Assembly: GCA_002104895.1 (NCBI GenBank)
Contig: MCFG01000448.1
Coordinates: 1 to 51,216, forward strand
Source of the DNA: Anaeromyces robustus
Taxonomy: Eukaryota; Neocallimastigomycota; Neocallimastigomycetes; Neocallimastigales; Neocallimastigaceae
Direction of reading: 5' to 3'
DNA: 51,216 bases
A program made the translations under genes and the position numbers. Shown in pieces: positions 42,801 through 51,216 of this stretch. Under the pieces are notes generated by a model that was not told the DNA's origin, searched no databases, and saw only the letters and a list, made by a program, of their open reading frames with translations. How positions within the stretch are numbered: the stretch's first letter is position 1; every line of letters starts with the position of its first letter.

Positions 42801-44084
42801 AAAAATTATAATTATAATGATTCGACTCATTATTTTTATTATAAGAAAAAGTTTTTATTAAATCATTTTTAAAATGATTTAGACTAAGAGTAGAATAAAC
42901 ATATTTATTTCGATAATTATAGTGGATTTTATATTTCTCCATAAATTGATTACCAAGAAGTAAATCGACAGGGAGATGGTCTGAGACCAAAAATTTTTGT
43001 TTAAAACGGATAAATCTAAATTTCTTGTTGATAAATAATTTTATTTGAAATTTTAGAGATACAAAGCTATTTATTGAATCTGTATCTCCACTGATTCCTT
43101 TTATTAAGATTTTATTTTGACATTTGTTGATATTTAAATTAAGTTTTTTGACAAGATTTGATGAAATAAAGTTACAAAGTGATCCAGTATCTAGAATGGA
43201 TCTAACTTGGTATTTAATAATTTTGTTATTCTCATTTAAAATAGGAATATGTGATTTAAATGAGAAGAATGATTCAGGGAGGCTATTGTTTAGGGTAGTT
43301 AAATTATGTTGAACTTCCTTTGAGAAGTTCAAAGGAGAGGACTTCTTTTGAAGTCCATCAACTAGTTTTTTGAACTGATTTTTTGAACATCAGTAACGCG
43401 GTTGTCGTTACTGTTGTTTTTAGACTTATTATAAAAATTGTTGTTTTTATTAAAATTGTTGCTTTTATTCTTCTTATCAGTATTCTGCGGACGGGAATTT
43501 GAATTTTTCTTCTTGTCAGTTCTATTTTAGGAGAACTGACTGATCTTTGCATTCATTTCTTGAGAAGACTCTAACAAGATACACTTTGTTATGATTTCTT
43601 CGAGCTTCTCAGGAAACTTTTCCATTTTGTTTATTTCATCCTTGTATTTAGGATGAAGACCTTTATAAAAGAACAAAGCTAAAGGTTCTTCAGGCCAAGC
43701 TAAATCAGCAGTTAGCTTACGGAATTCATCAATGTACTCATTGATTTTTCCGTAATTATGCTTTATATTGGCTAATTTAATTTTCTTTAATTTCCTGTTA
43801 ACAACATCAGGAAAGGCTCTTTTTAATTCTTCTAAAAGAGTCCATAAAGAGGATGGAATAGTACCAATAGGATATTTTGTTTGATACCAACTTCTTGCAG
43901 CTCCACGCAACCTAGACTGAACGAAGTTGATTTTTGCTTCTTCGGGCCATAACTTACATGGGTAGGTTTTAAAAGTATCTCCGCAAAGTTGACAGAAGAG
44001 TTCAATTTCGGAGATGTCGCCGTAAAAAAGACCAGGTTCTGGTACTGCCGGCCATTTTGGTATTCGCAAAACTTTTGCTCTCAT
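39808..44084 (-). mobile_element. Ty3/gypsy (chromovirus-like) gag-pol fossil
   Basis: Parts from right to left are as follows. Gag is at about 44.08-43.5 kb (GLFYGDISEIELFCQLCGDT). Protease is near 43.2 kb ([13 protein letters not shown]). Reverse transcriptase is at about 42.6-41.95 kb ([29 protein letters not shown]). RNase H is at about 41.8-41.45 kb (ECDASNFAIGAVLSQ, TDKELLAIK). Integrase is at about 41.1-39.8 kb (H-H-C-C zinc finger, VVVDRF, TDRGSQF, C-terminal GPYKV). A chromodomain-like end (IVEISDFR ... YRTAYNWVPSSEV) completes it. It is broken by about four to six defects but the protein sequence is well preserved, so moderately young. It lacks the front of gag and its 5' LTR. At about 44,085 it joins another gypsy copy head to head. 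No 3' LTR adjoins it. Confidence 0.92.
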
Positions 44085-44091
44085 CGCCCGT

Positions 44092-45434
44092 GATTTTTAG
44101 TGGCCTTCTCTCTCTTCTGATGTCAAAGACTATGTTCGATCTTGCGAAATTTGTAGTCGTGCCAAGTCTTCTCGTCATAAACCTTATGGTTTCCTTCATC
44201 CTTTAAATATTGGTAATCGCCCCTGGTCTTCTATTGCTATGGACTTCATTACCAATCTCCCTTATTCAGATGGCTTTAATTGTATTTTTGTAGTTATTGA
44301 TCGACTTACTAAAATGATTCATCTTATTCCTTTTCACAATGTTCCTTCTGCCTCGGACACAGCTTCTGCTTTTCTAAATCACATTTTTAAACTTCACGGT
44401 CTCCCTTCAGAAATTATTTCTGATAGAGGTTCCCAATTCACTTCTAAATTCTGGAAATCTCTTTGCAAATCCCTGAATGTCGACCTAAAGCTTTCTTCAC
44501 CTTATCACCATCAATCAAATGGTCAAACGGAGAGAGTGAACTCCGTTATAGAACAATACTTAAGATGCTTCTCTAATTATAAGGGTACTAACTGGAAAAA
44601 ATTTCTTTGCTTTGCAGAATTCAGTTATAATAACTCAGTTCAAGAATCAACTGGAAACACACCCTTCTTCTTAAATTATGGATATCATCCCAGACACTCG
44701 CCAGTAATTCCAGATCAATCCAATGTTCCTAGAACAGAAGAAATTACCAAAAACTTTGATGACTTAATCAAAAAATTAAAGGAAAACTTAAGAAAAGCAA
44801 TAGAAATACAGAAAATTAAAGCGGATAAACATAGAACAAAACCTCCAGATTTTAAAACTGGTGATAAAGTATGGTTGGACAGCTCACTAATAATCCACAA
44901 AGGCAATAAAAAATTTAAACCCAGAAAATTAGGTCCCTACAAAATTTTAGAAAAAATTTCTGAAGTTTCTTATAAACTAGAATTACCAAAAACAATCAAG
45001 ATACACCCAGTAGTTCACGTTTCTAGTTTAGAGCCATATTATGAAGATAGATTTAATAGAAACCCTCCTGCTCCACCTCCCATAATAATTAACGACGAGC
45101 AAGAATATGAAGTAGAAGAAATACTCGACAAGAGAAAGTATTATGGAAAAATTCAATATTTAATTAAATGGAAAGGCTACCCTATATCTGAAGCTTCTTG
45201 GGAACCTGAATCAAATTTAAATTGCCCTAAATTGCTTAAAGAATTCAACTCAAGAAATAAACAATAATTTCAATTTACCTTATCTTAAATTTTACTATGA
45301 ATAGTTTTCTATCCAATGAATCATCAATATTAATTATAACAACTTTAATAAAACATAAAAAAAAAAAAAAAAAAAATTTTTAATAACTTTTTCATTTTAT
45401 ATTTAAGTAGTTAATTTCACTAGATAGATAATAA

Positions 45435-45466
<32 letters not shown>

Positions 45467-46061
45467 TTTTATTTCATGTAAATTTTTCAAAGATTTTTAT
45501 GATAATATTTCAGTCAAATTAAGCGAGAGTAGTATTATAGATTCGTCTGGTATCCGAATCCTAGAGGAGGACCATGTAACGAATCACTAAACCAAGTAAC
45601 TTGTCTTAGTAGTTAGTAACTAAGACCAGAGTCTATAATTCTCGAGTTCAAAACCCATTAGTTCCAATTATCAATTTTAATTTTATTATATTATAATTTA
45701 TTTTTATTTTATCTTTATTTTACTATTTGATTATATTTTATTTTAGTTTATATTCTTTATATATTGTTATTAATTTTTTATTGGATAAGAAATAGTTTAA
45801 ACCAATGATAATAATAATAAGTTAATTCATAAAAAATATAAGAAATGTAATTAGAAATAATGTTTATAAAAATAAGAAATAATTCTCGATTGTAAATTCG
45901 AGTTTTTATTAACAAAAAATAAAAATTAAAAATAAAACCTAATATTATTTATTTGATACTAACCTGTTTGATTGTTAGTGTCTAATAATAATAATCTTTA
46001 TTGTTTGATCAAAAGTGTATATTTAATAAAAGGAATATTATTGGACACGCCCACCGTCACA
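44092..46061 (+). mobile_element. Chromodomain Ty3/gypsy element, 3' half with 3' LTR
   Basis: Only the integrase end of pol and the 3' LTR remain. Integrase zinc-finger remains (CEICSRAKSSRHK) are near 44.14 kb. The catalytic core (MDFITNLPYSDGF, SDRGSQFTSKFW, YHHQSNGQTERVN) runs at 44.24-44.65 kb. The GPY-type region (RKLGPYKILEKIS) is near 44.93 kb. A clear chromodomain (YEVEEILDKRKYYGKIQYLI, WKGYPISEASWEPESNL) is at 45.11-45.25 kb, and pol ends at 45,267. Two A runs follow, then the purine tract AGAGGAGGACCA and the LTR at 45,575. The 5' half is missing. It is a different lineage from the minus-strand fossil it adjoins. The surviving integrase end reads openly from 44,239 and looks well preserved. 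Confidence 0.9.
45575..46061 (+). repeat. 3' LTR of the chromodomain gypsy element
   Basis: 487 bases from TGTAACGAATC to ACCGTCACA, preceded by the purine tract. It aligns with the solo LTR at 37,679-38,150. A tRNA-like block lies 27-80 bases inside: A-box TGTCTTAGTAGTTA (45,602-45,615) with D-arm-like stem GTCTTA/TAAGAC, and B-box GAGTTCAAAACC (45,644-45,655). Confidence 0.85.
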
Positions 46062-46304
46062 TTGAACAATACAATAATATAAGTAAATTAATATTTATAT
46101 TAATTATAATATTATATATTAAAAATAATATAAGATAAGAATATAATTTGTTAATAAAATAAAAGTATAATTTATATTCAACTGTATTATTAATAAAATT
46201 AATAATAATTATATTGTTTAAGGATTTGCGCATAAACATGCTGAATAATAATTATTTAATAGATATAATGTGGCTTATATCTGTAATCCATTCAAATCCT
46301 TAAC
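46062..46304 (+). repeat. Dispersed repeat R, copy C
   Basis: Matches 38,418-38,673 closely, beginning at TTGAACAATACAATAATATAA directly after the LTR. The LTR thus sits at, or cut, this repeat. The same AAGGATTTG..CAAATCCTT unit is at its right end. Confidence 0.8.
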
Positions 46305-46317
46305 AAAAATATAAATA

Positions 46318-46430
46318 TGTAACGAATCTCTCAATTGAAACAATGTTGAAATTATCTTAATTCTATTAAATAGAAAGTGATAACTTCATTGTTCAAGATA
46401 TGATTGTATAAATCATATTTAATTAAAAAA
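46318..46430 (+). repeat. Possible LTR start (TGTAACGAATCTCTCAATTG)
   Basis: The first 20 bases equal the start of the solo LTR at 48,634, but no tRNA-like block and no matching end (CGTTACA) follow. Probably a truncated or decayed LTR; the right limit is not definable. From 46,430 to 47,105 only AT-rich non-coding DNA is seen. Confidence 0.4.
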
Positions 46431-47104
46431 TTTAAAAGAAATTTATTAAGTTTAGTATTTTAGTTTTAAAATTATTTTTATTAAAATTATAAATTTATTT
46501 AATACATCTCGTTTATGTATTAAAAATATTAAAATCTAGTTATTAAAAACATTATAAAATTTATTATTATAATCTTTAATTATTATTAATCTAGTAGTTA
46601 TTTTAATTAATATTATTATTATAATTATTATTATTATTCTAATTATTATTATTTTTATTATTATAATTTTTATGGATAATTAGTAACAATTTTTAAAAAT
46701 ATTAATTTTACATTTTCTTTTTATATTATTTTCTTATTTTTAAGTTTGTTTATAAATAAAATATTAATTTATTAAAATTAAGAACATTAAATAGTTAAAA
46801 TAAATAATTTGTTTATATTAAATATTATTTAAATAATTAAATATTTTATAATTTATATTTAAATAATTTTATAATATTTTTGATGTTAAATGAGGGTAGT
46901 TTTGGTTTAATAATGGTCAGGTCAAGATGTTTAATTAATAACAAAATAACTAATTAAACAAATATATAATTAATAGGCAAATTTAATTGATTAATACACA
47001 ATAAATTAATTAATTAAAGAACACGTTTTAAAATAATTAAGTTTTATAATAATATTTTTTATTAATAATTAATTAAGAAAAGTTTAAATAATAATTAGAT
47101 TATT

Positions 47105-47610
47105 AAGTCATTAATTCTAAGTTATTTAATAATCTTACAAAGATTAAAAGGAATTGTAATTTCAATCCTTATTTATACTTTTTCTAAATCTAATAATTAT
47201 TAATACATTTAATTATTATAATATATTGATAATATATTTATACATGTATAATTTTAAATAAAATATATGAATAAAATAATATTGATAAAAATCTAACTAT
47301 ATAAAACTAATATAAAACTATATAAACTATTAATAAATTTAATGATAAGAATTTATAATCTTAGATTTAGATTTATAACTATTCTAATTATCTAACTAGT
47401 TAACTATTTAATTATTTAATTATTTAGTATACTATTTAATTATTTATCTATATATTAATTATTTTTATCTTTGGATTTTTATGATCTTTCTGTATAATTA
47501 ATTCTAGATAAAATGGGATATTTTTAATTATTTAAGATCTTAAGTAAATTTTAAATCTTTTTGAGATTTTTAGAATTCTAAGAAATTCTGTAAATTAATA
47601 TAATAATCAA
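47105..47610. repeat. Dispersed repeat, inverse copy of 31,235-31,720
   Basis: See 31,235. Phrases such as GAATAAAATAATATTGATAA, TCTGTATAATTAATTCTAGA and TTTTTAGAATTCTAAGAAAT appear there in reverse complement. Confidence 0.65.
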
Positions 47611-47849
47611 CTATTCTAATTTTTTATAAAATAATTAACAATTATTATAATATATTATATAAATTATTATTATTATTCTAATTAATATTTCATAAATTAT
47701 TTGAAGGCGTTTTCTGTATATCTGAATGAATTATTATTATTATAAATTATAATATAATTATTGAAATAAAAAGATTTTATCTATATAAATTTTATAATTA
47801 TTTATTTATGGATCCTTGTAAATATTTAATTATATTTTTATATTGTGTA

Positions 47850-47990
47850 AACCTTTAAAGTCCAATATCTCGCCAACCAGTGGTCCAAATGGGCTGAAAT
47901 TCAGATATGTTGTAGCTCTTGAGCAGAGCTTCCCAATGAGCATAAAATCAAAGCGAAGCGGAGGAAATCTTCAATATTTGCCAAGTTATC
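47850..47990. other. Less AT-rich island of unknown nature
   Basis: Bases 47,850-47,990 contain CCAATATCTCGCCAACCAGT, GGTCCAAATGGGCTGAAATT, GAGCTTCCCAATGAGCATAA and AAGCGAAGCGGAGGAAATC, in sharp contrast to the surroundings. No open reading or RNA family was recognised; it may be a fragment of an unidentified gene or element. Confidence 0.4.
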
Positions 47991-48269
47991 GTTATTTTTC
48001 TTCTGATTATTTTTATTAATATCTTAAGGGTTAAATTAAGTTGATTAATATTTATTTAATTTGTCCAAACCCTTTACAATATCAATTTAATTACTTTTTA
48101 ATATTTGTTTATTTTATTGAAAATCGAATTTTAAGTGATTTAGTCAATAACGAAATTTAAATGTAATTGATCTATTAGTGAATTTCAATTTTAAATCCAC
48201 TAATATTCGCGACATTTGAAATTCAGCAAATATTAATTATATTTTTATAAATTTCATTCTTTATCACAA

Positions 48270-50097
48270 TGATAAATTCGTCTATTATCTTAATTTGAAA
48301 AATGCCTTCAAAAGTGATAATAGCTTTATCAAGAATAATAATTTTGTAGATACTTACTTAATTCTTTATAGTTCTTGTTTGAAAGTCAATTCCTTTTCTA
48401 AGTTTACTACTTTACTTCACTAAGTTTTTGATAATTATTCCTTTAATTATTAATTTTATTTATTAAACTTCTTTAACTATAATTTTTATTTGGTTACACT
48501 AAAAATTATTTATAATACGTTTTATTATTTAATTTTTAATATTTTATATTTTATTTATTATTTTATTAATTTATTGTTTTATTATTGTTTTATTTTATAA
48601 ATTTGTTATTTAAATTTATTATTTTATTATTTTTGTAACGAATCTCTCAATTAGTAAAATAGTAATCATGGTCTAGTGGTTAGTAACTATGACCATCTGG
48701 GCGAACACTCTGGGTTCGACTCACACCTTGTTCCAAATTTTATAAAAATTTTATTTTAAATTTATTTATTATAAATTTCTGTATTTTATTCTGTATTTGT
48801 TTCTGTATTTTATTTCTGTATTTCTTTATAGAATTACATGGAATAGAATTAGAAACTTTAAGAAAAAATTATATAATATTTCTTTATTTTTCTATGAGAT
48901 TCATTTTATATCAAAATATCTTAGTTTCTAGCAATTTTTTATTATTTTTATGAACTTTTATTTTTAAAACTATTTTTCCGCAAAAAGTATAAATAGGTGT
49001 AAAATCTTTAGTTAAAATATTTTTCTTTGTGCTTTTATTCTTTTATAACTTTATATATATTAGTAATAATTAATTCATAAGTAGTTTGAAATACTACAAA
49101 GATTAGTTATTATTAATTTTTAATAATTAATAAAACTAAATTCTAATAAAACATATTTTAAATAAAAATAAAATAAAACTTAAAACTAAATCTTACTAAT
49201 ATATATATCTCGACACCGACCTTTCAGGTTAACAAAGGAAAGGTGTTCTGATATTGCAATAAGTATCTTTTATTTTAAATTTTATTTTGTTTGTGTTTAC
49301 TTCAGATTTTGGTGTCAATTGTAATATTGGAACTACCGTTCCGTTACAATTTTATAATTTTATTATTTAAATTTGTTATTTTAACTAATTCTAATTTTAT
49401 TATTAGTTTTATAATTATTATTAAATTATTATTATATTTTATTATTTTATTTTGGTTATTATTTACTATTCTAATAACAACGAAATAATTTTTATAAAAT
49501 TTTTACATGTATTTATATTTTTACAATAATTTAAAGTATTTATAATATTTAATAATAAAATAAATAAAAGAACAATTTTTATTATAGAAAAGAAAATAAA
49601 GAATAAAAATGATAAATAAGAATAATTTTTATTATATAGAAGAAATAAAAGAATAAAGAAATAGAAATTATTTCTATTTAATTTATGAATAATAATCATT
49701 TAATGATTATCAGCTAAATTAATAATTTTAATTATTAATTTTGTTATTTACAACTTTTTAACTATTTACATTTATTATTTACAATTTTTAATTATTTATA
49801 AGTTTTAATTATTATTAAAGATTTATTTAATTATTTAAAAATTATTTTTCTTTTGAATTTTATTATTAATATTTTTATTAAATTTTATTTTATTCTAGAA
49901 ATTATTTTATTTAATTTATAATTAATATTTATAATATTTATTCTCTTTTTATTTATTTCTTTCTAGAAAACTTAATTATTTTTGTATACTATTAAGTTAG
50001 TATACTGACTAATTTAATTTTAGGTTTAATTAATATTTATATTATATTTTATTTTAGTTAAAATTTATGGTAAATTTTTAATATTAAATTTACCAGG
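48270..50097. repeat. Dispersed repeat, inverse copy of 33,737-34,900, carrying a solo LTR
   Basis: Reverse-complement counterpart of 33,737-34,900. The LTR at 48,634-49,348 is absent from the other copy, which therefore represents the empty site. About 49,750-49,920 is in direct rather than inverse orientation relative to its partner. Confidence 0.7.
48634..49348 (+). mobile_element. Solo LTR of a Ty3/gypsy-type element, 715 bp
   Basis: It runs from TGTAACGAATC to CCGTTCCGTTACA with terminal inverted TGTAACG/CGTTACA. It is flanked by the target duplication ATTTT (48,629-48,633 and 49,349-49,353). No internal region adjoins it. A tRNA-like block lies inside: A-box TGGTCTAGTGGTTA (48,669-48,682), which equals the D-arm sequence typical of tRNA-Glu/Asp genes. 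D-arm-like stem ATGGTC/GACCAT follows, and B-box GGGTTCGACTC is at 48,712-48,722. A to B spacing is 44 bases, as in tRNA genes. The insertion is confirmed by the empty counterpart at about 34.43 kb. Confidence 0.88.
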
Positions 50098-51216
50098 AAT
50101 TATGATTTAATAATTCCATTGTTTATCAACAATAATACAAAATGGTAATATCTTAATTCTTTATAGGGAAGAAAGTGATATTACCTATGTATTTTCAGAA
50201 TAACTGTCTAAGTTATTTTCCAGTAGATTGTAAATTTAAACACTAAAATTGTTTTATAAAAACACAGTTTTATTATTAAGTTTAAAATATAAAATTTATT
50301 TATTAAAATTTTATTAAATTTATTATTATTTATTAAATAGTAGTTTTATTCTTAACTAAACTATTTTATGTTGATTATATATTTTAATTTAGTAATTTAT
50401 TCTAATAATTATTAATTTATTATATTTATGACTAAGCTATTATTAAAAATAGTAGTAAAGAATTAATTTACATAAAAATATTTACATGTATTTATATTTT
50501 TCTTTAAAATTAAACTATTTACAATAATAAATAAAATAATACAAGTATTTATAAAAATATAAATAAAATAATTAAAAATTATTGAATAAAATAAGTAAAA
50601 ATGTATAAAAATAATAATAAAATAAATAATAAAAATAAATAATATTATTAATAAAATTATAAAGATAAACTGTTTATTTATTTATAAAGTAAATAAAATT
50701 AGTTGTTATTTCTAATTTAGAAATGTTTAAGTGTAAAGAATATTTAAAAAGTATTTAGAAGGTATTTTAAAAGTGTTTTTAGAAACTATTTTCGAGTCAT
50801 ATTATTTAATTAAAATATTTTAGAATCGTTTATTATTTTTATAATATTAATTATAAATTGTTTATAATTTATAGAAATTTAATATTCAATAATATTTTTA
50901 AGAATTGATTTAGTTTAAGATAATAATGATAAAGATATTGTTTTAAAATATAATTTAATAATCTTATTATTTTTTTATTAATGTTATTAATTATTTTAAA
51001 TGATAATTCAATATAATATTAAAATTTATTAATTATTTGAAGTTTAGAAAATAATTATAATTAAAGTAAATTAATAATAAATTATAGAGAATAATAATAA
51101 ATAAAACTAATTAGAATTTTTAAAAGTTAATATTATAATTAAAAGTACTATAAAAATTTCATTATTTATCAATTCCTCCGGGGTTAAGTATGAACTTCGT
51201 CCCTTGAAGTTAAATT
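50098..51216. other. Non-coding AT-rich end of the window
   Basis: No gene recognised. A direct repeat of 28,575-28,650 lies at 50,577-50,645 (AATAAGTAAAAATGTATAAA). The last 50 bases are less AT-rich (TCCTCCGGGGTTAAGTATG) and may be the edge of another feature. Confidence 0.5.

Noticed and set aside
48661-48730. A genuine tRNA-Glu/Asp gene
   Set aside because: The D-arm and T-arm promoter boxes are good, but there is no matching acceptor stem and it lies inside an LTR with clear borders. It is tRNA-like, not a tRNA gene.
49291-49699. Two small hydrophobic proteins on opposite strands
   Set aside because: They arise from T-rich or A-rich repeat DNA at the LTR end and the inverted duplicate; no start context or homology is visible.

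Overview
The window is extremely AT-rich. It holds poly-A/T runs, TTTTA, AAAT and AAT microsatellites, and retroelement proteins with huge asparagine tracts. Ty1/copia, chromodomain Ty3/gypsy and FLYWCH-type Mutator-like (MULE) elements together point to a eukaryote. An AT-rich fungus such as an anaerobic gut fungus (Neocallimastigomycota) fits best, but nothing here proves the lineage. No intact host gene was recognised. Almost everything identifiable is a mobile element or an old virus copy, in several nested layers.

1-3.35 kb: a broken Ty1/copia copy, interrupted by AT-rich DNA and bounded in part by a 74-bp inverted repeat. 3.4-13.8 kb: nested MULE territory with three transposase copies, the best one being 8132-9558 on the minus strand. 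Recurrent terminal motifs (GGGAG..TGCATTTCG, GGGGCGCAT, GTGGCT) run through it. Inside lies the most interesting object: a pair of tandem Rep genes of CRESS-DNA virus type (10.2-13.4 kb). They are preceded by a stem-loop carrying the canonical nonanucleotide TAGTATTAC and by repeated putative Rep-binding sites. Rep copy 1 looks whole and has an unusual 200-residue tail with a Cys cluster; copy 2 is broken.

13.8-15.7 kb is non-coding apart from a decayed secreted-peptide gene. 15,691-22,040 is a structurally whole Ty1/copia element with 291-bp LTRs that read as identical, a 5-bp target duplication (GTAAC), and gag and pol in overlapping frames. 22.3-24.3 kb holds remnants of another retroelement (RNase H). 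24.37-25.34 kb appears to be a second, unrelated CRESS-like fossil: a Rep endonuclease domain (minus) divergent from a capsid-like remnant (plus).

25.4-35.5 kb is a gene-poor region of decayed sequence. It contains two adjacent perfect hairpins and repeats shared in inverted orientation with 47-50 kb. 35.9-46.1 kb is a pile of Ty3/gypsy fossils: a plus-strand gag fragment, a minus-strand nearly full gag-pol, and head-to-head with it the 3' half of a chromodomain element with its LTR. Related LTRs at 37.7 and 48.6 kb have target duplications and look like solo LTRs. All three of these LTRs carry tRNA-like A-box/B-box sequences just inside their 5' ends. The rest, to 51.2 kb, is non-coding and repetitive.
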